Of a DNA stretch of 21,690 bases, positions 6,975 through 15,818 are shown piece after piece. The notes below the pieces were generated by a model that was given only the letters and a program-made list of their open reading frames with translations, was not told the DNA's origin and searched no databases. Position numbers and translations under genes: made by a program. The DNA comes from an uncultured Bacilli bacterium (lineage in GTDB: Bacteria; Bacillota_I; Bacilli_A; RF39; UBA660): positions 1-21,690 of the forward strand of contig CAQBKK010000015.1 of NCBI GenBank assembly GCA_948760655.1, read 5' to 3'. The number at the start of each line of letters is the position of its first letter. The stretch's first letter is position 1.

Positions 6975-7003
6975 ACCCTATCACAATTTCTTTACAATGT
7001 CAA
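6975..7003 (-). promoter_or_regulatory. Possible promoter before cpsC copy 2
   Basis: A perfect TTGACA (7003-6998) is followed after 17 bp by TAGGGT (6980-6975), which is a poor -10 box but is preceded by TG-A. The -35 box overlaps the end of the VanZ-like gene. The weak -10 leaves this uncertain; if real, the upstream kinase module also has its own promoter. Confidence 0.35.
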
Positions 7004-7480
7004 ACTTTTTTTCGACAAAAGATGACATTTTTTATCTGTCTTAAAGAGATTAAAAAAAGAACTTCCAACAAATGCCCCACAAGTATCAAGAAATACATCA
7101 AATACTCTACCTGTTCTATCACTTACAAAAAGCTGATGTACTTCATCTGTACAAGCATACAAAAAACAAAACAAGATACTATAAATAAAAGCATGCTTTA
7201 CTCCATAACTTAAAAGAGAGCCATAAACAAAAATCCCTAGCAATAAATAAATCGTAAAATGAGCACTCTTGCGTACAAAATTACGCATGATTATAACCAG
7301 TTCCTCTTTTCTTTCTTCCAAAATTTCTTTCTTAGTTATTTTAGAATAAACTTTAATCAATTTTATTGTAAAACCATCACTAATACTTTCACTTTTTATT
7401 CCATTTTGATGAGAAAACAAAAATATCATACAAACACAAAGAATCACTAACAAAGTGAAAGCGATTCTCTTACCCTTCAT
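6992..7480 (-). CDS. VanZ-family membrane protein
   Basis: A 162-aa protein of the VanZ-like family (PF04892 type). Hydrophobic segments lie at about 6-23, 74-91, 95-111 and 128-146. The family's hallmarks are clear: F-S-H-Q-N-G (22-27), R70-K-S-A-H-F-T-I-Y with L-L-L-G following, and D112-E-V-H-Q then D-R-T-G-R and D-V-F-L-D-T (112-133). VanZ itself gives low-level teicoplanin resistance, but the family is broad and its chemistry is not settled; members often sit in cell-surface polysaccharide loci. The ATG at 7480 overlaps the LCP gene by 11 nt, with GAGG inside the LCP coding sequence as ribosome site, so the two are translationally linked. A role in envelope assembly is inferred from this link. 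Confidence 0.82.
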   Translation of the reverse strand: MKGKRIAFTLLVILCVCMIFLFSHQNGIKSESISDGFTIKLIKVYSKITKKEILEERKEELVIIMRNFVRKSAHFTIYLLLGIFVYGSLLSYGVKHAFIYSILFCFLYACTDEVHQLFVSDRTGRVFDVFLDTCGAFVGSSFFNLFKTDKKCHLLSKKSLTL

Positions 7481-8921
7481 TTAAAACCTCATTCATTTTT
7501 TGCTTAGCTTCATTTACACTACTCATATCTGGCTTCATAACACTTAACTTCAATTTAGATCCCATACTATAGGTTGGTTCCATAGACCCACTCCCTGTAA
7601 CAGCCATACTTTCTATATTCCATGAAGGCATTTTATCAATTTGATATTTAATAAACGAAGTAATTTTTTCCATTGGCATATCGGTTTGGAAACTTTCACT
7701 CAAAGACTCTAAAATACTATTGTACTTACTAATTAATATTTTAGAATTTGTCACTTTATTAATAATAGCCGTAATGACCTGTTGTTGATTGGCACCACGA
7801 TGGCGATCTCCTTCTTTATAAGCCATTCGTTCTCTTGCATACGCAAGTGCTTGTACACCATTAAAATGATTCCATCCTTTTTCTACATACACACTCCAAT
7901 TTGTATAAGCCTTAAAAGCTGTATCCGATTCAATATCAATACCACCAATAGCATCAATAAGTTTAACTAAAGTATTAAAATTCACTCGCAAATAATAATG
8001 AATATCCATTCCATACAAATTTTCTAATGTTTTAATACTTTTGTCAATTCCATAAATACCTGCATGCGTAAGTTTATCCTTTAATCCCTTAGTACCAGCA
8101 AGTTGCACATAATAATCTCTAGGCGTATTGACTAACAATATGTGATGAGTTTTAGGATTCACAATAGCAAGTTGGTTGACATCACTACGCCCTCGAACGC
8201 TTTTAACATTTCCCCATTGGTCTATCCCACTAATATAAAGAATAAATGGTTGTTCTGTAACGTTAATAGGATTTTCACTTGATTCTTCCTCAACATGTGC
8301 TTTAACTTTAACCTCAAAAGTATAGATAGATTTTGTATCCTCTTCAAAATTTTCTACTTCTTCTTTAACTAAAGAAATATAACTTTCTTCAATGACTATG
8401 GCATCAATTTCTTTATTTAATAAAGTATCCGCCATGCCTCCAAAACTTTCAAAAGTAACTTCTTCATAAGAAAGTTTAGGTTGAAGTTCATTTACTATAT
8501 CTTCTTTATAATCATCAGCAAGATAAAGAATTTCTTTACTTTGTAAATCATTTAATTCATTGTAATTACTCTCTTTTAAAACTAAAACAGAATAAGTCAA
8601 AGTATCATAATCTACCTTGGTATTTTTTAAAAAAGAATAAGTATTATCTAAATATTTCGTTCCCAAAATAAATACAATAGAAAACGAAACAGAAACAATC
8701 ATTGCAACAATCTTACCAACTTTTTTCTTTTTGCTAAACAAAAAATAAAATAAAACACCCCAAATAAAAATGACTATGACAAAACATCCTATTAAATATT
8801 TAATAGGTAAAATATTTAATTTAGATAGACTATAGCTAAACAAACCAAATCCAATGCCAAATAAAAATATAACTATAACACTTATTATTTTTAAAATAAG
8901 TTCTCGTCTATTTTCTTTCAT
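7470..8921 (-). CDS. cpsA: CpsA/LytR-CpsA-Psr (LCP) family polymer ligase
   Basis: LCP enzymes transfer undecaprenyl-linked glycopolymers, such as capsule, onto peptidoglycan outside the membrane. ATG at 8921 is chosen over one 18 nt upstream because GGAGG sits 7 nt ahead (483 aa). Three membrane helices occupy about 9-31, 42-62 and 68-86. Residues ~100-205 form the accessory domain seen in streptococcal CpsA. The LCP domain (about 228-395) shows I-S-G-I-D, R245-S-D, N-T-P-R268-D, A-Y-A-R363-E-R and D372-R-x-R-x-x-x-Q379, the residues that bind the pyrophosphate-lipid substrate. It lies between the flippase and the VanZ-like gene. Streptococcal loci place this gene first; here it is in the second half. 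Confidence 0.92.
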   Translation of the reverse strand: MKENRRELILKIISVIVIFLFGIGFGLFSYSLSKLNILPIKYLIGCFVIVIFIWGVLFYFLFSKKKKVGKIVAMIVSVSFSIVFILGTKYLDNTYSFLKNTKVDYDTLTYSVLVLKESNYNELNDLQSKEILYLADDYKEDIVNELQPKLSYEEVTFESFGGMADTLLNKEIDAIVIEESYISLVKEEVENFEEDTKSIYTFEVKVKAHVEEESSENPINVTEQPFILYISGIDQWGNVKSVRGRSDVNQLAIVNPKTHHILLVNTPRDYYVQLAGTKGLKDKLTHAGIYGIDKSIKTLENLYGMDIHYYLRVNFNTLVKLIDAIGGIDIESDTAFKAYTNWSVYVEKGWNHFNGVQALAYARERMAYKEGDRHRGANQQQVITAIINKVTNSKILISKYNSILESLSESFQTDMPMEKITSFIKYQIDKMPSWNIESMAVTGSGSMEPTYSMGSKLKLSVMKPDMSSVNEAKQKMNEVLNEG

Positions 8922-8961
8922 AAATAACCTCCAAAACATAAAATTTATTTTAACACATAAT

Positions 8962-10203
8962 TTAAAAATTAGATGTTTTTTTCAAAATTCTTTTAATTTC
9001 TTTTTTTCGAATAATAAAAAATTCATAAAAATTTATATTATATTCTTTACAAAAAATTTTTAAAAATATAAAGCTACAAGTAGTATAAGAGAAAACTGAA
9101 GCAATAGCAGCACCATAAATTGTAAAATAAGGAATCAAAAATAAATTTAAAACAATATTAATTAAAACAGATAAAAATAAAATTTTGACAACCACGCTTT
9201 GCTTTCCTTTTGAAATATAAATAGGATGAATCAACTTATAAATAATCATACTTAAACACCCTACAAATAAAATAATGGTACAAAAATAAGAATTAGAAAA
9301 TTCTAAACCATACATAACATTAATAAAAAGCTTACCCAATAGTACAAATCCTATAATAAAAATAAATGACATATATATACTATATTTAGTTACCAGAACA
9401 ATCTCTTGCACTGAATCTCTACGTGTTGTTTTATGGATGAGAATATCTTTAAAAGCATCTGGTATTAACCATAACATATTGGCTAAAGAAGTCCCCACAC
9501 TATAAAGTCCCACCAAATCCGAAGAAGTCATACTTTTCAAAAATAAAACATCAAGGTTATAATTCAAATTCATAAGGAAATGCATCATCATACAAAAAAA
9601 ACATAACTTAAAAAGTGTTTTTAATCTCAATTTATCTATTCCTTTAAATCTAGGAACAAAACGAAAAGAAATAAATGTTCCTATTATCATAATAACCTCA
9701 TCAATGAAAGTTACAAGTAGCATCACTTCCAAAGATTTAGGTAAAAAACAATAAGCGATTACGACTATAATTAAATAAAATATTTTATAGAAAATGTTAT
9801 TAAAATCTCTTTTTTTTATATCCTCAATTGCTGCAAAACAAAGAATATTTGTTCTTAAAATACCTCCACTAGTTAACATAAAAAGTAAGGTTAAGGTAAT
9901 ATTTTGAAAAACGAATGACACCAACGCTAGAAAAAAAATAATACCTGTTTGAACCAAAGAAATAAAAATAAAAAATCCGAGCAAATCCTCCTTATAATTT
10001 CTCTTATAGGTACTATAAGTTTGACTAAGTCCAAAAGAAAAAAGAATAGTTAATATTGACACTATATTAATTATATAAGCATATTCTCCTTTTAAAAAAA
10101 CTCCTAAATGTCTATTAATTAAAGCAGATGTGACTATTCCTAAAAAAACAATACTTAATTTACTGACTATAGCTGTTAAATATATTTTTTTATTCTCATT
10201 CAT
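8962..10203 (-). CDS. wzx: Wzx-type polysaccharide repeat-unit flippase
   Basis: A 413-aa polytopic membrane protein of the MOP/polysaccharide-transport superfamily, with around 12 predicted helices judged by eye. The N-terminus carries the usual helix 1 followed by L-I-N-R-H-L-G (28-34), a common Wzx feature. It would move the completed undecaprenyl-PP-oligosaccharide to the outer face, before Wzy polymerises it. ATG at 10203 overlaps the upstream glycosyltransferase stop (TAATG) and has AGGAGA about 8 nt upstream. The gene is strikingly AT-rich compared with the flanking PBP genes. Being the only flippase in the window, it is the natural partner of the Wzy at 11338. Confidence 0.85.
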   Translation of the reverse strand: MNENKKIYLTAIVSKLSIVFLGIVTSALINRHLGVFLKGEYAYIINIVSILTILFSFGLSQTYSTYKRNYKEDLLGFFIFISLVQTGIIFFLALVSFVFQNITLTLLFMLTSGGILRTNILCFAAIEDIKKRDFNNIFYKIFYLIIVVIAYCFLPKSLEVMLLVTFIDEVIMIIGTFISFRFVPRFKGIDKLRLKTLFKLCFFCMMMHFLMNLNYNLDVLFLKSMTSSDLVGLYSVGTSLANMLWLIPDAFKDILIHKTTRRDSVQEIVLVTKYSIYMSFIFIIGFVLLGKLFINVMYGLEFSNSYFCTIILFVGCLSMIIYKLIHPIYISKGKQSVVVKILFLSVLINIVLNLFLIPYFTIYGAAIASVFSYTTCSFIFLKIFCKEYNINFYEFFIIRKKEIKRILKKTSNF

Positions 10204-11351
10204 TATCCATCTCTCCTATCGTTTTTAAAATCCAATTTAGATAAAAGTTTTATCTTATAAATACTATTAGAATCAACATATTTAGCACTGTGCTCCCCAT
10301 ACAATGTTAAACTTTTATTTGATAAATAAGCTTTTAAATAAGCATCATATTCCTTACTCCCACTAGCATAATTCTTTTCTTCCACCCGAACTTTAATTTT
10401 TTCTAAATCATCTGGTAAAAATTTATAATGAAGTAAAGATAAATGAAGTGGTAATTTAAAATTTTTATAAAAAGGAAAGGAAAAATGGGAATTGTATTGA
10501 ATATCTCCTTCCTGCCAAAAAACTAAAGGATATTTTATCAAAAAAGGATTAATATTACGATATACATTAAAAATTCTCTTTCGAACCCCTCCTTGTATCA
10601 ATTCAAACTTATTATGTTTTGCAACTTCATATGTATCTACATCAAAATAACGATACTCATCAATAAAAAAAGAGGAATTATTTTCTTTTGACAAAAACGG
10701 CTTTTTAGAATACATATCTATCATAAGTGATTTCATACGATAAATACGATTTGCAGTAGCATAGTCTACTAAAGACTTAATGTTCTTTTCTTCCATATTA
10801 TTATAAGTAAGAAATTCATCCGAATCTAAAATAAGATACCACCTATTATATCCATACAAATGCATTATTTTAGATATCCATACCTGTCTTTTCATAGTAG
10901 AATATTGATCAGTAATTTGAAACAAACAAATGTCCTTTAAAGACTGCAAAAAAGAAAATGTTCCATCAGTAGAATCATTATCAATAAAAATAAAGTTTTC
11001 TATTCCTAATTCTTTATAATAGTTGTAAAAAGTTTGAATTCTTTTTAAATCATTTTTTACTAAACAGATTAAAATTACTCCTTCATTAGAAAAGTTTTGT
11101 TCTTGAATAACACGAAAATTCGTATTATAAAAAAGGTTACTAAAAGTATATCCATCATTAGTTTTTAAAACCAGTTTTTGAAGAGCTCTATATATTATTT
11201 TGGCATTAGAAATAGGATTTTTCTTATAAAGCTTTTTCAAATTTTTCAATTCGTGTATTTTTATAATGGGATGACAAAAGAAATGAAAATAAAATATTTT
11301 TTCTCTTAAAATGGCAGGTAATTTATAAAAAAATTTCTCAACTATTTTCAA
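10203..11351 (-). CDS. Glycosyltransferase, GT2-like fold (Glyco_tranf_2_4 type)
   Basis: A cytoplasmic GT-A fold transferase that would add one sugar to the lipid-linked repeat unit. From residue ~92 the core shows I-C-L-V-K-N-D, then I-D-N-D-S-T-D-G-T (123-131) for the nucleotide, and L-D-S-D-E-F-L (175-181) as the metal-binding D-x-D. This pattern fits the PF13704-type group related to GT2/GT92; donor and acceptor cannot be read. I chose TTG at 11351 because GGGAGAAGG lies 9 nt upstream; an in-frame TTG at 11384 is possible but lacks a ribosome site. The ~90-residue N-terminal extension is helical and basic and of unknown role. It overlaps the Wzy gene by 14 nt. Confidence 0.78.
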   Translation of the reverse strand: MKIVEKFFYKLPAILREKIFYFHFFCHPIIKIHELKNLKKLYKKNPISNAKIIYRALQKLVLKTNDGYTFSNLFYNTNFRVIQEQNFSNEGVILICLVKNDLKRIQTFYNYYKELGIENFIFIDNDSTDGTFSFLQSLKDICLFQITDQYSTMKRQVWISKIMHLYGYNRWYLILDSDEFLTYNNMEEKNIKSLVDYATANRIYRMKSLMIDMYSKKPFLSKENNSSFFIDEYRYFDVDTYEVAKHNKFELIQGGVRKRIFNVYRNINPFLIKYPLVFWQEGDIQYNSHFSFPFYKNFKLPLHLSLLHYKFLPDDLEKIKVRVEEKNYASGSKEYDAYLKAYLSNKSLTLYGEHSAKYVDSNSIYKIKLLSKLDFKNDRRDG

Positions 11352-12561
11352 TTTGTTTCGCCTTCTCCCATATATATTTTGCAAAAACCAAAAAAGTAAA
11401 AATATAATGAACTCTTATATAACTACCAGTACTATAATCAGAAACCAAAGTCATAACCAAAAAACAAAATATAAAAATATATACACTATTGCCCTCTTTT
11501 TTTAGAGATTTACTTGCTTTAAGAAGCAAAAGAATATAACTACCATAATATATGGTAAATCCTATTAACCCCAAAGAACTCAATATCTCAAGATAATTGT
11601 TATGAGCATATAAGAATGGTCCAGAATGATTTCTAGAATAATTGGCAAAATTATTTATACCCCAACCTGTAATTGGTTTTTCTAAAAACGCATCCATAGA
11701 TAAATGTTTCAATAAATTTCTTTCCGTAATAGAAGCATCATTAACTTTCGAATCATCATCTTTTACAACTATTAAAATAATATTTTCAATCCTTCTACCA
11801 ATCAGTTTATATAAACTCTCATTTGTAGTTATAATTCCATATAAAAATAATAAACTAACGAAACCTATTATAACAAACTTAATAATATTTATAATATTTT
11901 TTCGATATTTTAAGAAAACTATCATAATAGCAAAAATAATTAAACACAGTAGCGTTTTTCTTGTACCAGAAAAAATAGAAGTAATAAAAACAACAACAAA
12001 TTTTAAAATTGTCAATCTATCCCTTTTTATATAAAACATTTTCCAAAAAAGAAAACACAAAGAAATAATTAATGAATAAGAAAATACCATATACGTTCCA
12101 TAATTTTCAAAAATATAATATCCTAATCGCACAAAAGTTTTTAAAACTTTAGGTAAATCAAAGATAAGCAAGTAAATAGACATTAAAAAGGTTGCATTGG
12201 TAAAAGAATCAAACAAACGTATAAGTCTACTCTCATAAGTTTGATTTTCTTTTCTTCTTTCTAAATATTCTGCAAGGCAAAAAGAAATTAAAACAGCTAG
12301 AAAAGTTTCTTTAATTGCATAATTTGCTCCTTCTTGAGAAATAGCCCAAATTTTACTAGTAAATCCCCATATAACAAACAAACTTAGTAATATAACATGT
12401 ATATTAATTTTTAATTTATTACTTTCTAAAATAGAAACAAAAGTAAAAAAGGATAATAACCCAACTAAGACATAATAAAGTGTCATTCCAAATAGAGGTT
12501 GCATAACAATTGCATACAATATTAAAATACAAAAAAAATCAGATATTCGTTTAATTTTCAT
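11338..12561 (-). CDS. wzy: Wzy-type O-antigen/capsule polymerase
   Basis: A 407-aa integral membrane protein with about 10-12 hydrophobic helices and the Wzy_C/O-antigen-ligase signature: S-G-T-R-K-T (198-203), then G-W-G-I-N-N-F (299-305), a large external loop, and H-N-N-Y-L-E followed by L-G-L-I-G (320-334). It links flipped repeat units into polymer on the outer face; the WaaL-type ligase fold is the same, but in this Gram-positive context polymerase is the likely job. ATG at 12561, with AAAGG upstream, is preferred over a GTG nine bases earlier. It overlaps the GT4 gene by 11 nt. Confidence 0.85.
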   Translation of the reverse strand: MKIKRISDFFCILILYAIVMQPLFGMTLYYVLVGLLSFFTFVSILESNKLKINIHVILLSLFVIWGFTSKIWAISQEGANYAIKETFLAVLISFCLAEYLERRKENQTYESRLIRLFDSFTNATFLMSIYLLIFDLPKVLKTFVRLGYYIFENYGTYMVFSYSLIISLCFLFWKMFYIKRDRLTILKFVVVFITSIFSGTRKTLLCLIIFAIMIVFLKYRKNIINIIKFVIIGFVSLLFLYGIITTNESLYKLIGRRIENIILIVVKDDDSKVNDASITERNLLKHLSMDAFLEKPITGWGINNFANYSRNHSGPFLYAHNNYLEILSSLGLIGFTIYYGSYILLLLKASKSLKKEGNSVYIFIFCFLVMTLVSDYSTGSYIRVHYIFTFLVFAKYIWEKAKQIENS

Positions 12562-13681
12562 TAGTATCACCTTTTAATAAACTCTCATATAAATTTTCCA
12601 AATATTTTGTAGCAGATTTTATTTCATAACCTTTTTCAATGATTATATTTTCAACATTTTTTCTTGATAAATTCTTAATATCCATTTTTAATATCTCATC
12701 TTTCCAAATATCTATTTTATCTAAGCTTAAAAACTTTGTTTTTTCTAATAATTTTGTTTCTTTTGTTATCGTATCTGCAAAAATACATTGCAAATCAGAA
12801 GCTTGAGCCTCTATACCCGCAACAGGAAGCCCTTCAAACAAACTAGGCATTAGCAATAAATCTATCCCTTGTAAAATCCGATGAACATCGTCTCTTACCC
12901 CAAGGAAAAAAACAACATTTTGTAAATTTAATCTTTCAACTTGATCTTCCAGTTCTTTTCTTAATTCCCCATCACCAACCAGTAATAATCGAAATTGTGA
13001 ATCTATTTCATACAAAGATTTAAACAATTCTATCAAAAATTTATGATTTTTTTGAACATTCAACCTACCAATATGACCAATTACCTTATAATTATCAATA
13101 TTTAATTCATTTCTTATTTCAATTCTTTTTGTTTCTTTGTAAGAATATTTTTCTATTTCAATAGCATTTTTTACTAAAAAATATTTTTTATTTTTAAATA
13201 AAAACGTTCCTGCCATATTAGAACATGCAAAATAAACATTAGACATTTTGACAGCCTTACTTTTAAAAATCTGATTACGAACATTTTTAATAACATTTTT
13301 AGACCATAAAAAAGTAGCATGACTATGTAATATTCTCACTTGTACACCATTTTTTTTCGCAGATTTCAAATAAAAGTATCCCATATTTAAAATATGACAA
13401 TGAACAATATCATAAGTACGATTCTTAAAAAAATTATTTATTTTAAATATTTCTTTCACCATACCAAAATTAGATAAATTTGTTTTTAAAAATATATTAC
13501 CTTTATTCTTTTCAATGATTTCCTTATATTCGTGGCTTAAATTATCATTAAATTTTGAAACTAAAAAATCAACATGATATTTTTCAAAATTTATATTTTG
13601 GTAATAATTCATCACATAAGATGCAATTCCATCACATTTATTTAAGCTATCAACAATCATTAATATTTTTATTTTTTTCAT
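12551..13681 (-). CDS. GT4-family glycosyltransferase
   Basis: A retaining GT-B transferase of 376 aa. The N-terminal half has the acceptor domain with a G-I-A-S-Y loop (18-22), D-I-V-H-C-H (91-96) and L-H-S-H-A (118-122). The C-terminal donor domain starts near G202-H-I-G-R and includes V-G-D-G-E (235-239) and the E283-x7-E291 motif in F-E-G-L-P-V-A-G-I-E, which contacts the nucleotide sugar. This text resembles EpsF/Cps GT4 enzymes of Bacillota. ATG at 13681 has a perfect AGGAGGTGA ribosome site. It lies 4 nt after the next upstream gene, so the two GT4 genes are co-transcribed. Sugar specificity is unknown. Confidence 0.87.
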   Translation of the reverse strand: MKKIKILMIVDSLNKCDGIASYVMNYYQNINFEKYHVDFLVSKFNDNLSHEYKEIIEKNKGNIFLKTNLSNFGMVKEIFKINNFFKNRTYDIVHCHILNMGYFYLKSAKKNGVQVRILHSHATFLWSKNVIKNVRNQIFKSKAVKMSNVYFACSNMAGTFLFKNKKYFLVKNAIEIEKYSYKETKRIEIRNELNIDNYKVIGHIGRLNVQKNHKFLIELFKSLYEIDSQFRLLLVGDGELRKELEDQVERLNLQNVVFFLGVRDDVHRILQGIDLLLMPSLFEGLPVAGIEAQASDLQCIFADTITKETKLLEKTKFLSLDKIDIWKDEILKMDIKNLSRKNVENIIIEKGYEIKSATKYLENLYESLLKGDTNEN

Positions 13682-13685
13682 AAAA

Positions 13686-14906
13686 TCACCTCCTGCTTTT
13701 AGTTAATATGTTTTGATAATTTTCTACTAACTGATGTATATAATTTATCTCACTAGAAGAATTAGATATATGTTCATAAGATAAACTATCTACTAATTGC
13801 ATTTTTAAAACAAGATCTGAAATATCATTTGTTTTAAATAAAAAGCCATTCTTTCCAGGAACTATTTTTTCACGTGCAGCAGATACATCACTTACAATAC
13901 AAGGCAAATGAACACTTAAAGCTTCTTCCACCGTTAAGCCAGCTCCTTCATACCATAATGACGGAAAAACAAATGCTTTTGCATTTAACATATAATCGAG
14001 AACCTGTGTTTTTTCCATCCAACCTACAAACTGTATAGTAGGATATTTAGTTTGTAAATAATCTCTCTGTTCTCCATCTCCCACTACAATCCCCAAAGTT
14101 TTTAATTTGGTACAAGCTTTGCAAAAAATTTCTACACCTTTTTCTTTAGAAATACGTCCAACATACAAGTAATAAGTATTTTTTTTATGATTAACTATCG
14201 TCTTATTATGTTGTAAATCAATTGGATTTAATATTTTAATAGCATTTATATTTTTCGGAAATTGTGACTTTAAAATTTCCCACTGTAAATCAGAGATATA
14301 AATTACATTTTTAATCCTTTGATTTAACTTTACAACTTTATTTTGAACATATTGTCTAATGAATCTATAAAATTTAAATAAATAATTTCTAGAATCGCAA
14401 TTACATTTCAAGCACTTCCAAGACATAGATTTTAAAGAACAAATTTGATTTTTTTTATAATTGAAATAACCACCATTAGGACAAGAAATAAAATAATCAT
14501 GTAAAGTTAAAACGAGGGGAAATTTCATTTTAAAAGCTATCGAAAATATACTACATGACAAACACTTTGTCCATCCATGAACATGAATAATTGTATTCTT
14601 TTTATCGAATTGTTTTAACAAAGACTTAAATTCTTTTTTGGCTTTTAAATTATAGACCCCATTTATACTTCCTCTTAATTTATTTTTATCTTTCAAAAAT
14701 TCTTTTTGATTGGTAGAAATCAAATGAATATCTTTATGTAACAAGGAACAATCCATCTCATGGCTCGCTGTAAAGAAATAGACACCAACACTAGGATAAT
14801 TTTCCACCAATAAATTAGCAGTATCTATAGCAACTTTACTTGCCCCACCTTGAATATAATCAAAATCATTTACAAGGATAACATTAAACTCTTTTTTTAT
14901 ATCCAT
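13686..14906 (-). CDS. GT4-family glycosyltransferase with cysteine cluster
   Basis: A second retaining GT-B enzyme, 406 aa. The N-terminal domain shows Q-G-G-A-S (19-23), I-H-V-H-G-W (107-112) and L-T-L-H-D-Y (133-138), then five cysteines (142, 156, 165, 168, 170) in a pattern seen in a subset of GT4 proteins after the H-D-Y motif; a structural metal site is possible but unproven. The donor domain has Y-V-G-R-I-S-x-E-K-G (248-257), V-G-D-G-E (275-279) and E320-x7-E328. ATG at 14906 overlaps the GT2 gene by 10 nt with AAGGTGG just upstream. Sugar specificity cannot be predicted. Confidence 0.86.
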   Translation of the reverse strand: MDIKKEFNVILVNDFDYIQGGASKVAIDTANLLVENYPSVGVYFFTASHEMDCSLLHKDIHLISTNQKEFLKDKNKLRGSINGVYNLKAKKEFKSLLKQFDKKNTIIHVHGWTKCLSCSIFSIAFKMKFPLVLTLHDYFISCPNGGYFNYKKNQICSLKSMSWKCLKCNCDSRNYLFKFYRFIRQYVQNKVVKLNQRIKNVIYISDLQWEILKSQFPKNINAIKILNPIDLQHNKTIVNHKKNTYYLYVGRISKEKGVEIFCKACTKLKTLGIVVGDGEQRDYLQTKYPTIQFVGWMEKTQVLDYMLNAKAFVFPSLWYEGAGLTVEEALSVHLPCIVSDVSAAREKIVPGKNGFLFKTNDISDLVLKMQLVDSLSYEHISNSSSEINYIHQLVENYQNILTKSRR

Positions 14907-15739
14907 TTCCCCACCTTCATTCCTAAAAAACGTACTGTCATATTAAACGGAAACTCTAAAAAAACTTTTATATTTTTTTCTTGTAATGCCCTTTTAAAAA
15001 CATACTTTGCAAGACTTCCACCTGATTTATTTGTTCCAAATTTATCTAAATAAGCATTTTCTTTAAAAAATTTCCCAGTTAACTTATAACGTTTATAAAT
15101 TTCCTTCAAAGTAAAGTCATGAGAATGTATAACTTCAGAAGTAGCACAATATTTTATTTTATATCCTGCCATTATAATTTTATAAGCAATATACATATCT
15201 TCGCTAATAGGTAAATTCTTACCATCATAACCGTTTAACTTTACAAAAATATCTCTTTTTATGGCTGAAGAAGCATCACTAAAGAAAAAAGTACGTAAAC
15301 CGAAAGAATCTATATCATTTTTTGAAACACAAAAAGAAGAAGCTGGATAATTCTTTTCACGAATATATTTTTCAATTCCATTAGTTTTAGGTAACTGTCT
15401 AGAATAAGCTGCCACTACAGTACCATTAATATCTTTAACAAGTTCATAAAGCCAATTCTTTTTTTCTATTAAAACATCTTGAGTAATAAAAACAAGAATA
15501 TCCGCTTGACTTTGAAAAGCAACTTTTTCTCTAACCAAACTATGAGAAAATTCCTCTTTTTTTATTATTGAATAATTACAACCATATGTTTTTAAATATT
15601 CCTCCGTTCTGTCTTTACTTTCTGTTAGAATATAATAAATATTATCTATAAACACATTTTCTTGCATCTGTAGAGACAAATGTAATTTTTCAATATATTT
15701 TTCTGCATTGTACAAAGGACATATTATATCAACTCTCAC
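14897..15739 (-). CDS. GT2-family glycosyltransferase, rhamnosyltransferase-like
   Basis: An inverting GT-A transferase of 280 aa. The start M-R-V-D-I-I-C-P-L-Y-N is typical of GT2. The text at E-E-F-S-H (62-66), F-I-T-Q-D-V (84-89, the D-x-x metal site region), S-E-D (179-181), and V-I-H-S-H-D-F-T with the following Y-K-R-Y-x-x-x-G-x-F block resembles rhamnosyltransferases such as RfbN and WbbL, so transfer of L-rhamnose is a reasonable guess only; no dTDP-rhamnose genes are in the window. GTG at 15739 is chosen because an AGGTGGTGA site lies just upstream; in-frame GTGs at 15742 and 15751 are alternatives. A strong terminator hairpin lies 20 nt before the start. Confidence 0.82.
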   Translation of the reverse strand: MRVDIICPLYNAEKYIEKLHLSLQMQENVFIDNIYYILTESKDRTEEYLKTYGCNYSIIKKEEFSHSLVREKVAFQSQADILVFITQDVLIEKKNWLYELVKDINGTVVAAYSRQLPKTNGIEKYIREKNYPASSFCVSKNDIDSFGLRTFFFSDASSAIKRDIFVKLNGYDGKNLPISEDMYIAYKIIMAGYKIKYCATSEVIHSHDFTLKEIYKRYKLTGKFFKENAYLDKFGTNKSGGSLAKYVFKRALQEKNIKVFLEFPFNMTVRFLGMKVGKWI

Positions 15740-15758
15740 CACTATCACCACCTACTCT

Positions 15759-15797
15759 AAAAAAGACTATATACATGGCACATATGTATATAGTCTT
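15759..15797 (-). terminator. Strong intrinsic terminator inside the capsule operon
   Basis: A perfect 14-bp stem (arms 15763-15776 and 15784-15797) with a 7-nt loop is followed in the minus-strand transcript by six U residues (A run 15759-15764, overlapping the stem base). It lies 22 nt after the cpsE stop and 20 nt before the next gene. I see no good promoter between it and that gene, so the genes downstream appear to depend on readthrough. Confidence 0.8.
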
Positions 15798-15818
15798 CTT
15801 GCTTTCTTTTTGTACCCC

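Noticed and set aside
11352..11384. TTG at 11384 as start of the GT2-like gene
   Set aside because: It would overlap the Wzy gene by 47 nt and has no ribosome site; TTG at 11351 has GGGAGAAGG upstream.
11642..12034. 130-codon plus-strand frame
   Set aside because: Antisense to the Wzy gene, whose motifs are intact; the product looks like low-complexity I/F/K sequence.
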